In this document: positions 1 to 8,427 of the stretch, in pieces
Position numbering within the stretch: the first letter of the stretch is position 1
How the letters are laid out: the number at the start of each line of letters is the position of its first letter
Source: CAG-390 sp003523225
Lineage (GTDB): Bacteria; Bacillota; Clostridia; Oscillospirales; CAG-272
Reading direction: 5' to 3'
Assembly: GCA_902461815.1 (NCBI GenBank)
Contig: CABPZE010000006.1
Span: 34,715 to 98,714, forward strand
Length of the DNA stretch: 64,000 nucleotides
Made by a program: the position numbers and the translations under genes
The notes under the pieces: model-generated
The model's database searches: none
What the model saw: only the letters and a program-made list of their open reading frames with translations
What the model was told of the DNA's origin: nothing

Positions 1-171
1 AAGGTACCCTACCAGGTGGTCGGACGCCGCCCGGGCGACATTGCCGAATGCTATGCCGACCCCACCCTTGCCGCCGAAAAGCTGGGCTGGCATGCCGAGT
101 ACGGCATTGAGCGCATGTGCCGCGACGCGTACCGCTGGCAGTCCATGAATCCCGACGGATACGGAGACTGA
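1..171 (+). CDS. galE: UDP-glucose 4-epimerase, C-terminal end (partial)
   Basis: The first 57 codons of the window are open in frame 1 and stop with TGA at 169-171; the start lies outside. The residues match the C-terminus of GalE: the RRPGDIAECYADP segment, then the EKLGW and YGIERMCRDAYRWQ stretch that ends the short-chain dehydrogenase fold. GalE interconverts UDP-glucose and UDP-galactose in the cytoplasm using bound NAD. The gene is followed after only 4 bases by galM, so the two Leloir-pathway enzymes are probably one transcript. The catalytic SYK residues are not visible because they lie upstream. Confidence 0.9.
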   Translation, partial: KVPYQVVGRRPGDIAECYADPTLAAEKLGWHAEYGIERMCRDAYRWQSMNPDGYGD

Positions 172-175
172 ACCT

Positions 176-1219
176 ATGAGCGGAATAAAGTCGGAAATTT
201 TCGGAAAACTGCCTGACGGCAGAGCTGTCACTGCCTACACCCTGAGCCGGGGGTCTCTGACGGCGACAATACTTGACCTCGGCGCGACCGTTGCCGATCT
301 GAGCTTTGACGGTCTGAGCCTTGTGCGCGGGTACGATAGCCTTGAAAGCTACTATGAGGCTGACGGATACCTCGGCGCGGTCGTGGGACGTGTCGGCAAC
401 CGTATTGCAGGCGGAAGCTTCAGACTTGACGGCATGGAATACTCTCTTTTCTGCAACAACGGCGTGAACCATCTTCACGGCGGTAAGAACGGATTTGATA
501 AAAAGCTCTGGAGGGCACAGCCGCACGCCGGGGATGAGCCGTCCCTTGAGCTGTCGTTGCTTTCACCCGACGGAGATGAAGGATATCCGGGTAATCTTTC
601 GGTAACGGTGCTATATACGCTGACATCCCGCGGGGGTCTGCGTATAGACTATACCTTCAACACCGACGCGCCTACCGTTGTCAACCTTACAAACCACACA
701 TATTTTAACCTTAACGGTAAGGGGGATATTCTGTCGCACACACTTACTCTTGCCGCAGACCGTTATCTGCCCACTGACAATGGACTTATCCCCACAGGAG
801 AGATAAAAAGCGTTGAGGGAACGCCCTTTGACTTCCGTTCCGGAAAGACTGTTGGGCGCGATATTGACAAGCCCTGCCGCGATCTTGAGCTTGCAGGTGG
901 GTATGACCACTGCTTTGTGTTTTCTCCGGTTGCCGCCCCTGAAGACGAGCCGCGCGCGATCCTTCGCGGCGATATTTCAGACAGGGAGCTGAGGCTTTAC
1001 ACCGACCGTCCGGGAGTGCAGTTCTACACGGGCAATTTCCTTGGGAACCCCCGTTTTCCCTTCCGCGGCGGCGTGGCACAGTCAAAACGCGCGGCGCTTT
1101 GCCTTGAGACCGAGTCCGCTCCCGACGCGGTGAATCAGCCGCAGCTTGACGCGCTCGGAACTACTGTCCTTCGCCCCGGAGTGACGCGGCACAGCTTTAC
1201 GGAATATGTTATCTCATAA
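176..1219 (+). CDS. galM: Aldose 1-epimerase (galactose mutarotase)
   Basis: A 347-residue protein of the usual GalM length. It interconverts alpha and beta anomers of galactose or glucose in the cytoplasm, feeding the Leloir pathway. Visible family features are the NHLHGG motif (His99/His101 region), the general-acid histidine in TNHTYFNL (His174) and the general-base glutamate in CLETES (Glu311). It begins 4 bases after the galE stop and its last 14 bases overlap the next gene, so galE-galM and the following two genes are likely co-transcribed. No unusual change is seen in the catalytic residues. Confidence 0.93.
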   Translation: MSGIKSEIFGKLPDGRAVTAYTLSRGSLTATILDLGATVADLSFDGLSLVRGYDSLESYYEADGYLGAVVGRVGNRIAGGSFRLDGMEYSLFCNNGVNHLHGGKNGFDKKLWRAQPHAGDEPSLELSLLSPDGDEGYPGNLSVTVLYTLTSRGGLRIDYTFNTDAPTVVNLTNHTYFNLNGKGDILSHTLTLAADRYLPTDNGLIPTGEIKSVEGTPFDFRSGKTVGRDIDKPCRDLELAGGYDHCFVFSPVAAPEDEPRAILRGDISDRELRLYTDRPGVQFYTGNFLGNPRFPFRGGVAQSKRAALCLETESAPDAVNQPQLDALGTTVLRPGVTRHSFTEYVIS

Positions 1220-1955
1220 CGAAAACGGCGCGGAAGAAAACGTCAGCGGACGTAAAGACCGGCGCGTCGCCTGCTTTATCTGCCTTGCGGTGATACTGCT
1301 TTGCGGAATAATGGCTCTTGCCGACGGCGTTCTCGGGCTTCCTTACATACCGAAATCAGCGCTGAAGCTGGTGCTTTTTCTGGCTTTTCCGCTGATCTGC
1401 GGGCGGTTTTCAAAGGAGCTAAGTCCGGTTGAATTTTTGCGGCTTCCTCCGAAGGGGGACAAGCGGCAAAGAGCGGTAATAATATGGTCGGCGGCAGCAG
1501 GGGCTGTACTGTATGTTGCTATCCTCGGAGGATACCTTCTTCTTCGCGAAGTCGTGGATTTTTCAGGAATAACCACAAGTCTTGCCGAGGGTGAGGGTAT
1601 AACCCGCGATACCTTTCCGCTTGCCGCGGCGTATATCACACTTTGCAATTCATTTGTAGAGGAGCTTTTCTTCCGCGGATTTGCGTTTTTGGCGCTTGAG
1701 CGTGCAGTGGGACGCAGATTTGCCTATGCTTTCAGCGCGGCGGCGTTTTCTGTCTACCATGCGGCAATACTTGACGGTTGGTTTTCGCCGCTGATATTTG
1801 TTCTAATGCTTGCCGGACTTTTTGCCGGAGGTCTGATATTTGACTTTCTCGCCGACAAGAGCCGGACGGTCTATCCGTCATGGTTTCTGCATATGGCGGC
1901 AAATCTCGGCATCAATACAATAGGGCTTATCCTGTTCGGAATAATCGGCGGATGA
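1206..1955 (+). CDS. CPBP family intramembrane metalloprotease
   Basis: A 249-residue polytopic membrane protein with about seven hydrophobic stretches. It carries the three CPBP (CAAX prenyl protease/bacteriocin-processing, ABI) motifs: EExxxR at Glu152/Glu153/Arg157 (VEELFFRGF), FxxxH ending at His185, and HxxxN at His229. These residues bind the catalytic zinc inside the membrane. Family members cut membrane-bound peptides or act in bacteriocin self-immunity; no substrate can be inferred here. It overlaps galM by 14 bases and is followed 17 bases later by the SGNH hydrolase, which points to one operon. Confidence 0.85.
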   Translation: MLSHNENGAEENVSGRKDRRVACFICLAVILLCGIMALADGVLGLPYIPKSALKLVLFLAFPLICGRFSKELSPVEFLRLPPKGDKRQRAVIIWSAAAGAVLYVAILGGYLLLREVVDFSGITTSLAEGEGITRDTFPLAAAYITLCNSFVEELFFRGFAFLALERAVGRRFAYAFSAAAFSVYHAAILDGWFSPLIFVLMLAGLFAGGLIFDFLADKSRTVYPSWFLHMAANLGINTIGLILFGIIGG

Positions 1956-1971
1956 GCGGATCGGAGAAAAA

Positions 1972-2625
1972 ATGATATTTCAGAACAACGACCGCATAAT
2001 ATTTGCGGGAGATTCGGTTACGGATATGGGCAGCAATCAGCCGCTCGGCGAGGGACTGTCCGATAAGGTGGGCAGGGGATATGTCCGTGTGGTCGAAAAT
2101 ATGCTTGCCGTGTGGTATCCCGAACTGAATTTCAGAATTACCAACGCCGGAACCAGCGGAAACACCAGCCGGGATCTGCTTGCGCGCTTTGAGCGGGACG
2201 TAACCTCGCAAAATCCCGATTGGGTATCTATCTGCATTGGAATAAACGACGTCTGGCGTCAGTTTGATGTTCCGGCTATTCTTGACGCCGCAGTGCTGCC
2301 TGACGAGTATGAGCGCAATGTCGAGTCGATGATACTTGCCGTCAAGGAAAAGGTAAAGGGGATATTCATTCTGTCTCCGTATTACATAGAGCCGCTGAGC
2401 GAAGACCCCATGCGCCGCAGAATGGATGAGTACGGCGAGATCTGCCGTCGGCTTGCCGAAAAGCACGGCTGCGAATTTGTGGATTTTCAGCGTATGTTTT
2501 CGGATTACTGCAAGTATCAGCACTCCTCGCGTCTTGCGTGGGACAGAGTGCACCCGAATCAGATGGGAGCAACCCTTATGGCGCGCGAATTTTTGCGTCA
2601 TACCGGCTTTGATTTTTCAAGATGA
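1972..2625 (+). CDS. SGNH/GDSL-family esterase or lipase
   Basis: A 217-residue protein with no signal peptide, so probably cytoplasmic. All SGNH blocks are present: GDSVTD with nucleophile Ser15 (block I), the Gly in NAGTSGN (block II), GINDVW with Asn92 (block III) and the DRVHPN catalytic Asp191/His194 pair (block V). The fold removes acyl groups, often acetyl esters from sugars or lipids. Next to galE-galM, a carbohydrate esterase role is a reasonable guess but not shown. A GGAG site lies 6 bases before the ATG. A strong terminator follows at 2700-2747. Confidence 0.85.
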   Translation: MIFQNNDRIIFAGDSVTDMGSNQPLGEGLSDKVGRGYVRVVENMLAVWYPELNFRITNAGTSGNTSRDLLARFERDVTSQNPDWVSICIGINDVWRQFDVPAILDAAVLPDEYERNVESMILAVKEKVKGIFILSPYYIEPLSEDPMRRRMDEYGEICRRLAEKHGCEFVDFQRMFSDYCKYQHSSRLAWDRVHPNQMGATLMAREFLRHTGFDFSR

Positions 2626-2699
2626 ACGCCGAGTGACCGCTTAAGCTGTCCGGGTTATATGCGTTCCGGAAAAGTCGGAAAGCAATAATTGAATATCTG

Positions 2700-2747
2700 T
2701 CATCCGACGGGTCTTACCTTTGTAAAATTCCGTCGGATGATTTTTTT
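2700..2747 (+). terminator. Rho-independent terminator after the galE-galM operon
   Basis: An 11-bp perfect stem (arms 2700-2710 and 2730-2740, TCATCCGACGG and its complement) with a 19-base loop is followed by a run of seven T residues. It lies 75 bases downstream of the SGNH hydrolase stop and closes the galactose operon. Confidence 0.85.
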
Positions 2748-2821
2748 CAGGTTTTATTTGTCCCTACCGTATCATATAAATCTATAAGGACAAACAATAA
2801 CTTGAAAGGGCAACTCAAAAG

Positions 2822-4027
2822 ATGAAACAGGCATGTAAACGACTTTTTTTCACACACGGTGGACGCTTGCGCAGGCTTGCTGTGCTTACGTCGGTATTTT
2901 TGACGGCAATTCTGTTTTTTTCGGGCATCCCGGTGTCGGCAGAGCCAAAGGCGGAAGATACAGCTCCCGAGTTTGGGCTTGACTGCGTTTCGGCAATTCT
3001 TATGGAAGCACAGACCGGAAGGGTGCTTTACGAGAAGAACGCCGACGAACCGCTGCCCCCGGCGTCGGTAACAAAGATAATGACACTTCTTCTTGTAATG
3101 GAAGCCATTGAACGCGGAGTATTTACTCTTGACACGGTTCTTGCGACCTCCACCCGCGCTTCCCAGATGGGCGGCTCGCAGATATACCTCAAGGAGGGCG
3201 AGCAGATGAGGGTGGAGGATCTGATAAAGTCAGTGGTCATTGCGTCCGCAAACGACGCCGCAGTCGTGCTTGCTGAGGCGGTTGCCGGCAGCGAGGAAGC
3301 ATTTGTGGCGGAAATGAACAAACGCGCCACGGAGCTTGGCATGAAGACGGCGCATTTTGAAAACACCAACGGGCTTGACGATACCGTAACCAACCATGTG
3401 CTGTCGGCGCGTGACATTGCAATTATGTCCCGCGAGTTGATAAAGTATGAAAAGATACTTGAATTCAGCTCGACGTGGATGGACAGCGTGCGTGACGGGG
3501 CTTTCGGGCTTACCAACACCAACCGTCTCATTCGTTTTTACCGCGGTGCGACCGGGCTTAAGACCGGCTCGACGTCAAAGGCGAAATTCTGTATGAGCGC
3601 TACCGCCGAGCGGGACGGAATGTCGCTGATCGCCGTTATCATGGCTGCTCCCACACGTGACGCGCGCAACAGTTCTGCCGCTGCGCTACTTGACTGGGGC
3701 TTTGCAAACTACTCGCTTTACCGTTATGATGAGGGAGAGGATGAGGATATCCCGGTGCTCGGCGGCGTTGAGAATATTCTTCATACAGCTCACGGCGACT
3801 TCTGCACTGTGGTAAAGAAAGGGGAAGAAAAGAAGGTCGAAGCGCAGAAGGAGCTGCCCGAAAGCGTTTCCGCGCCTGTAAGAAAAGGAGACGCGGTAGG
3901 TGCGATCACCTTCCGGCTGGACGGAGGTGAGCTTGGCAGGATCGACATAAGCGCGGCTCATGGTGTGGATAAAATTTCCTTTGGCGGACTGCTGCTGAGA
4001 ATGTTGAAACGGTTTTTCCTCACCTGA
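2822..4027 (+). CDS. dacF: D-alanyl-D-alanine carboxypeptidase (DacF type, PBP5 family)
   Basis: A 401-residue exported serine peptidase of family S11. A basic N-terminus and hydrophobic segment (about 16-40, ending VSA) form the signal peptide. The catalytic motifs are SVTK (Ser82, Lys85), SAN (Ser142, Asn144) and KTG (Lys247). A C-terminal beta-rich domain and a final hydrophobic/amphipathic segment (LRMLKRFFLT) fit membrane attachment outside the cell. It removes the terminal D-Ala from peptidoglycan stem peptides. A second S11 enzyme is at 15282-16448. The gene has its own transcript between two terminator/promoter zones. AAAGGG lies about 12 bases before the ATG. Confidence 0.9.
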   Translation: MKQACKRLFFTHGGRLRRLAVLTSVFLTAILFFSGIPVSAEPKAEDTAPEFGLDCVSAILMEAQTGRVLYEKNADEPLPPASVTKIMTLLLVMEAIERGVFTLDTVLATSTRASQMGGSQIYLKEGEQMRVEDLIKSVVIASANDAAVVLAEAVAGSEEAFVAEMNKRATELGMKTAHFENTNGLDDTVTNHVLSARDIAIMSRELIKYEKILEFSSTWMDSVRDGAFGLTNTNRLIRFYRGATGLKTGSTSKAKFCMSATAERDGMSLIAVIMAAPTRDARNSSAAALLDWGFANYSLYRYDEGEDEDIPVLGGVENILHTAHGDFCTVVKKGEEKKVEAQKELPESVSAPVRKGDAVGAITFRLDGGELGRIDISAAHGVDKISFGGLLLRMLKRFFLT

Positions 4028-4093
4028 GGAGCAAAATCGTAAATGTGGCGGTAAAAATGGGGAAAAAGGGACTAAAATTCATTGAAAATTCAG

Positions 4094-4122
4094 TTGAAAT
4101 CAGCCTCATTTGGTGATAAAAT
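4094..4122 (+). promoter_or_regulatory. Sigma-A type promoter of pgi with extended -10
   Basis: TTGAAA at 4094-4099, a 17-base spacer, and TAAAAT at 4117-4122 preceded by TG at 4114-4115 (extended -10). It sits about 55 bases before the pgi start and downstream of dacF, so pgi can be transcribed independently. Confidence 0.6.
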
Positions 4123-4175
4123 ATAATGTAACTGAATAAGAAGTTTCAATGTGCCAAAGGAAGGTGTAGTTCATT

Positions 4176-5510
4176 ATGACTCTTAATCTGAGTGAAAAAT
4201 TTGTGTCCCCCTTTATAGCCGCCGACGAGCTGGAAGCGATAAGACCTGAGGTAGAGGCGGCAGACCGCGCCCTGCGCGAGGGAAGCGGAGCAGGCTCCGA
4301 AATGCTTGGCTGGCTGACGCTGCCCGAAAACTACGACCGCGATGAGTTTGTAAGGATCAAAAACGCTGCCGAAAGGATCAAAAAACTCTGCGATGTGTTT
4401 ATCGTTATCGGCATCGGCGGTTCTTATCTCGGCTCAAGAGCCGTTATTGAATTTCTAAGATCTCCGCGCTATAATCAGCTTAAAAAGGATACGCCTGAGA
4501 TTTATTTTTCGGGCTGCAACATCAGCTCCTCTGACCTTGGCGAGCTTCTTGAGCTTTGCGAGGGCAAGGATGTATGCATAAATGTAATATCAAAATCGGG
4601 AACTACCACCGAGCCTGCCGTGGCTTTCCGCGTTTTCCGCTCGCTTCTTGAAAAGAAGTACGGCAAAGAGGGAGCTGCCGAGCGTATTTTCGTGACCACC
4701 GACCGCGCACGCGGCACTCTCAAGGCATTTGCCGACCGCGCCGGATATGAGACATTTGTCGTTCCTGACGACGTGGGCGGAAGATATTCGGTGCTTTCAG
4801 CTGTCGGTCTGCTTCCCATTGCCGTGTCCGGTATTGACATTGATGAGCTTATGGGCGGCGCGGCAGATGCAATGCGTGAGCTGACATCCCCCGATATCGA
4901 CCGCAATCCGGCGTACAAGTACGCGGCGATGCGCAACATTCTTTACCGCAAGGGAAAGAAGCTTGAGATACTTGTCGGCTACGAGCCGTATATGCTGATG
5001 TTCAACGAGTGGTGGAAGCAGCTGTTCGGCGAGAGCGAGGGCAAGGACGGACGCGGGCTTTATCCCGCATCGGTGATATTCTCCACAGACCTGCATTCGC
5101 TTGGACAGTTCATTCAGGACGGCACACGCACGATGTTTGAAACGGTGATCTCCTTTGAAGACCCGGGAGACGCGGTGACTATCCCCGACGACCCGGAGAA
5201 TATTGACGGTCTTGGCTTCCTTTCCGGTAAGCCGCTGACATATGTCAACGATACCGCCATGAAGGGAACGCTTCTTGCTCACGTTGACGGCGACGTACCG
5301 AACATTCTGCTGACCCTGCGTGACCGCTCTGCTCGCTCGCTCGGCTACATGATCTATTTCTTTGAGCTTGCCTGCGCGCTGTCCGGATATCTGCTTGGCG
5401 TCAATCCCTTCAATCAGCCCGGCGTCGAGGCATACAAGAAGAATATGTTTGCTCTGCTTGGAAAGCCGGGATATGAGGAGCTTGCCGCAGGTCTGGCTTC
5501 AAGACTCTGA
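4176..5510 (+). CDS. pgi: Glucose-6-phosphate isomerase
   Basis: A 444-residue cytoplasmic enzyme of the short bacterial Pgi class, interconverting glucose-6-phosphate and fructose-6-phosphate in glycolysis. Motifs seen are GIGGSYLGSRA, the sugar-phosphate binding loop SKSGTTTEPA, DLHSLGQFIQDG (catalytic His region) and the C-terminal NPFNQPGVEAYK signature with the catalytic lysine. It stands alone between a sigma-A promoter (4094-4122) and the promoter of the next gene. Length and motifs are normal for Firmicutes Pgi. Confidence 0.96.
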   Translation: MTLNLSEKFVSPFIAADELEAIRPEVEAADRALREGSGAGSEMLGWLTLPENYDRDEFVRIKNAAERIKKLCDVFIVIGIGGSYLGSRAVIEFLRSPRYNQLKKDTPEIYFSGCNISSSDLGELLELCEGKDVCINVISKSGTTTEPAVAFRVFRSLLEKKYGKEGAAERIFVTTDRARGTLKAFADRAGYETFVVPDDVGGRYSVLSAVGLLPIAVSGIDIDELMGGAADAMRELTSPDIDRNPAYKYAAMRNILYRKGKKLEILVGYEPYMLMFNEWWKQLFGESEGKDGRGLYPASVIFSTDLHSLGQFIQDGTRTMFETVISFEDPGDAVTIPDDPENIDGLGFLSGKPLTYVNDTAMKGTLLAHVDGDVPNILLTLRDRSARSLGYMIYFFELACALSGYLLGVNPFNQPGVEAYKKNMFALLGKPGYEELAAGLASRL

Positions 5511-5545
5511 TATCAAAGATTATATGTTTTTTGCCGCGAAAGCAC

Positions 5546-5574
5546 TTGATTTTTCTTGCTTTATCGTGTATAAT
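5546..5574 (+). promoter_or_regulatory. Sigma-A type promoter of the small P-loop gene
   Basis: TTGATT at 5546-5551, a 17-base spacer and a perfect TATAAT at 5569-5574. The leader that follows (about 80 bases) contains a short GC hairpin (5632-5637 with 5641-5646) immediately before the GGAGG ribosome site of the gene at 5659. Confidence 0.75.
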
Positions 5575-5658
5575 ATAATCAGTTAAATAGTATGTTCCGG
5601 ACACTACTCACGGAATCTCAAATATTCAACAGCCGCCACGGGCGGCACGGAGGTTAAT

Positions 5659-6066
5659 ATGCTCAAATTACTCATTGGAGTCAAAGGCTCCGGCAAAACC
5701 AAAACGCTCATTTCCTTGGTAAACGAAGCGGTCGAGTCAAGTCAGGGTGCGGTCGTCTGCATAGAGAAGGGGATAAAGCTCCGCTATGATGTCAATTACC
5801 GTTGCAGACTTATCAACGTGGATGAGTATTTTGTTTTTGACGCCGAGGCGCTTTACGGCTTTGTTGCCGGTATTCTTGCCAGCAACCACGATGTGACCCA
5901 CGTATTTGTCGATTCCGCACTGCGCATCTGTAACAACGACCGCGACGCTTTCGAGAAGCTGCTCCAGTCTCTTGACGAGCTTTCCGACAGCCACAAGGTC
6001 GACATAGTCATGACGTCATCCCTCCCTGTCGAAGAGGCGGACGATACTGTCAAAAGATACATCTGA
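5659..6066 (+). CDS. Small P-loop ATP-binding protein of unknown function
   Basis: A 135-residue cytoplasmic protein with a clear Walker A loop, GVKGSGKT (residues 7-14). A hydrophobic strand ending in Asp (THVFVDSAL) could serve as Walker B. The rest resembles the core of small P-loop proteins annotated in Clostridia as thymidine-kinase-like or PilT-like; the zinc-binding lasso of thymidine kinase is absent. Function cannot be assigned. GGAGG precedes the ATG by about 7 bases, and the gene has its own promoter and a downstream hairpin, so it appears monocistronic. Confidence 0.75.
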   Translation: MLKLLIGVKGSGKTKTLISLVNEAVESSQGAVVCIEKGIKLRYDVNYRCRLINVDEYFVFDAEALYGFVAGILASNHDVTHVFVDSALRICNNDRDAFEKLLQSLDELSDSHKVDIVMTSSLPVEEADDTVKRYI

Positions 6067-6083
6067 TAGCTATAAATACCATA

Positions 6084-6114
6084 CGGGCTGCCGCGTCATA
6101 AACGCGGCAGCCCG
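6084..6114 (+). terminator. Perfect 13-bp hairpin after the P-loop gene (terminator-like)
   Basis: Arms 6084-6096 and 6102-6114 are perfectly complementary (CGGGCTGCCGCGT) around a 5-base loop. There is no T run on either side, so this is either a poor intrinsic terminator or an mRNA 3'-end stabiliser. The same arm core recurs at four other intergenic sites in the window. Confidence 0.6.
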
Positions 6115-6163
6115 CTGTGGATTGATGAAAAAATAACAACACGGAAAGAATTGGTGATTTAAA

Positions 6164-7666
6164 ATGGCATACTTCTACCCTGAACCCTCGCACACCTTCA
6201 GCGAATATCTGCTCATACCGGGCTACACCTCGCCCGACTGCATACCCGAAAATGTTTCGCTCAGAACTCCGCTCGTCAAATTCCGCCGCGGCGAAAGCTC
6301 TGCGATAAATCTCAACATACCGCTCGTCTCCGCTGTAATGCAGTCGGTTTCGGACGACAAAATGGCAATAGCTCTTGCACGCGAGGGCGGTCTTTCTTTT
6401 ATTTACGGGTCTCAGAGCATAGCCGATGAGGCTGCCATGGTCGCGCGCGTAAAAAGCTACAAGGCAGGCTTTGTGGTAAGCGATTCCAACCTTACTCCGG
6501 AGAACACTCTGGCTGACGTGCTTGCGCTTGTCGAACGCAACGGTCACGGCACTATTGCGATAACAGACGACGGAAGCAGCAACGGTCATCTGCTCGGCAT
6601 CGTTACCGGACGCGATTACCGTGTTTCGCGTATGTCGCCGGAGCTTTGTGTATCGGAATTCATGACTCCGCGCGAAAAGCTCATCACCGCGCCCGAAAAC
6701 ACCACGCTCAAGGAGGCAAACGATATAATCTGGGACAACAAGCTCAACGCACTGCCGATAGTGGACAGCGAGAACAGGCTTTGCTATTTTGTGTTCCGCA
6801 AGGACTATTCCGAGCATAAGGAAAATCCGCAGGAGCTGCTTGACAGTCAGAAACGCTTTATGGTCGGAGCCGGAATCAACACACGCGACTATGCCGAGCG
6901 CGTTCCGGCGCTTGTAAATGCGGGGGTTGACGTGCTGTGCATTGACGCTTCCGAGGGTTACACCTGCTGGCAGAAGCAGACGCTTGATTTCATCCGCGGA
7001 CGCTACGGCGACAGCGTGAAGGTCGGAGCGGGCAACGTTGTTGACCGCGACGGGTTCCGCTTCCTTGCCGAAGCGGGAGCAGACTTCGTGAAGGTCGGTA
7101 TCGGCGGCGGTTCGATCTGTATCACCCGCGAGCAGAAGGGTATCGGCAGAGGTCAGGCAACGGCGCTTATTGAGGTTGCCGCGGCTCGCGATGAGTATTT
7201 CCGCGAAACCGGAATTTACATTCCGATCTGTTCTGACGGCGGCATAGTACACGATTATCATATGACTCTGGCGCTTGCCATGGGAGCGGATTTCCTGATG
7301 CTCGGCAGATATTTTGCTCGCTTTGACGAAAGCCCGACAAACAGACTTTTCATCAACGGTCAGTATGTAAAGGAATACTGGGGTGAAGGCTCAAACCGCG
7401 CCCGCAACTGGCAGAGGTACGACCTCGGCGGCAAGAGTGGGCTGGGCTTTGAGGAAGGCGTTGATTCTTATGTCGTATACGCCGGTCCCCTGCGTGAGAA
7501 TGTGGCGAAGAGTCTTTACAAGGTCAAATCCACAATGTGCAATTGCGGAGTGACTAACATCCCCGATTTGCAGAAAAACGCGCGTATCACGCTTGTTTCC
7601 TCCACGAGCATCGTTGAGGGCGGATACCACGATGTTATACTCAAATCGGCAAGTGCAAAGCTATGA
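6164..7666 (+). CDS. guaB: IMP dehydrogenase (divergent GGGSICITRE type)
   Basis: A 500-residue cytoplasmic enzyme converting IMP to XMP with NAD, the committed step of GTP synthesis. It has the (beta/alpha)8 barrel with an inserted pair of CBS domains (about residues 95-220). The catalytic cysteine loop reads GIGGGSICITREQKGIGRGQ, and the mobile flap carries SNRARNWQRYD with the Arg-Tyr pair of IMPDH. The loop and flap differ from the usual bacterial form (GSICTTR and following) and resemble, from memory, the Tritrichomonas foetus type enzyme. Its stop overlaps the radC start by 4 bases (ATGA), so guaB, radC and the next gene form one operon. Confidence 0.93.
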   Translation: MAYFYPEPSHTFSEYLLIPGYTSPDCIPENVSLRTPLVKFRRGESSAINLNIPLVSAVMQSVSDDKMAIALAREGGLSFIYGSQSIADEAAMVARVKSYKAGFVVSDSNLTPENTLADVLALVERNGHGTIAITDDGSSNGHLLGIVTGRDYRVSRMSPELCVSEFMTPREKLITAPENTTLKEANDIIWDNKLNALPIVDSENRLCYFVFRKDYSEHKENPQELLDSQKRFMVGAGINTRDYAERVPALVNAGVDVLCIDASEGYTCWQKQTLDFIRGRYGDSVKVGAGNVVDRDGFRFLAEAGADFVKVGIGGGSICITREQKGIGRGQATALIEVAAARDEYFRETGIYIPICSDGGIVHDYHMTLALAMGADFLMLGRYFARFDESPTNRLFINGQYVKEYWGEGSNRARNWQRYDLGGKSGLGFEEGVDSYVVYAGPLRENVAKSLYKVKSTMCNCGVTNIPDLQKNARITLVSSTSIVEGGYHDVILKSASAKL

Positions 7667-8427
7667 GTTCCCATGAGGGACACCGGGCGCGGCTTAAGGA
7701 ACGCTTTCTGAAGGAGGGACTGGATTCCTTCAACACCCACGAGGTGGTGGAGCTTATGCTTTATTACGCCATACCTCAGAGGGATGTGAACGAAACGGCA
7801 CATCTGCTTGTTGAACGCTTCGGCTCGCTTTCCGGTATTCTTGAGGCTGACATTGACGATCTGAGAGAGGTCGACGGTGTCGGCGCTCATGCCGCGACAA
7901 TGTTCAAGCTCATATGCGCCGTTACGAGGAGATACGCGGTTGAGCGTGGCAGTGCCGAGCTGAGATATACCTCAATAGGTCAGATAGGCAAATACCTTGT
8001 CGGGCTTTATATCGGCGTTACGGTCGAGCGTGCTTACATACTGCTGTTTGACAACAGCATGAAGCTGCTTGACGTCGTAAACGCCGGGGAAGGCGTTATA
8101 AATTCGGTAAACATAACTCCGCGCTTCGTAATTGAAAAGGTGCTGAAGCGCGGCGCGTCCGTAGTGGTGCTTGCTCACAATCATCCGAATGGAGTCGCCA
8201 CTCCGTCGCGTGAGGATATTGCACTTACCATGCAGCTACGTCAGCTACTTGATGTGTGCGGCATTACATTGCTTGAACACTTCATTGTATCGGGCAATTA
8301 TTATAACGTCGTGCTGGGCCTTAACGAGCGTAAGCTGAACTCACCTGATATGGCGCAGCTTGATATTGAAAAATTCTACTGCGACCTTTCGGAGAGTACA
8401 AACAAGACTGACGGGGGCGGCGTATGA
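7663..8427 (+). CDS. radC: RadC family JAB/MPN-domain protein
   Basis: A 254-residue protein with the RadC layout: an N-terminal helix-hairpin-helix region (about 20-90, with VDGVGAHAA) and a C-terminal JAMM metalloprotease-like domain. The zinc motif is complete: HNHPNG (His172, His174) and the downstream Asp185 in SREDIALT. Despite the name, a role in DNA repair is not proven for the family; a metal-dependent hydrolase function is inferred from the motif. ATG overlaps the guaB stop by 4 bases and its stop overlaps the following gene by 4 bases, implying translational coupling on both sides. Confidence 0.9.
   Translation: MSSHEGHRARLKERFLKEGLDSFNTHEVVELMLYYAIPQRDVNETAHLLVERFGSLSGILEADIDDLREVDGVGAHAATMFKLICAVTRRYAVERGSAELRYTSIGQIGKYLVGLYIGVTVERAYILLFDNSMKLLDVVNAGEGVINSVNITPRFVIEKVLKRGASVVVLAHNHPNGVATPSREDIALTMQLRQLLDVCGITLLEHFIVSGNYYNVVLGLNERKLNSPDMAQLDIEKFYCDLSESTNKTDGGGV

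Noticed and set aside
6050..7261. 403-residue open frame opposite guaB
   Set aside because: Antisense shadow: guaB matches IMPDH throughout, whereas the opposite frame has no domain and no ribosome site. The GC-rich third positions create long antisense frames generally (also opposite topA, serS and smc).
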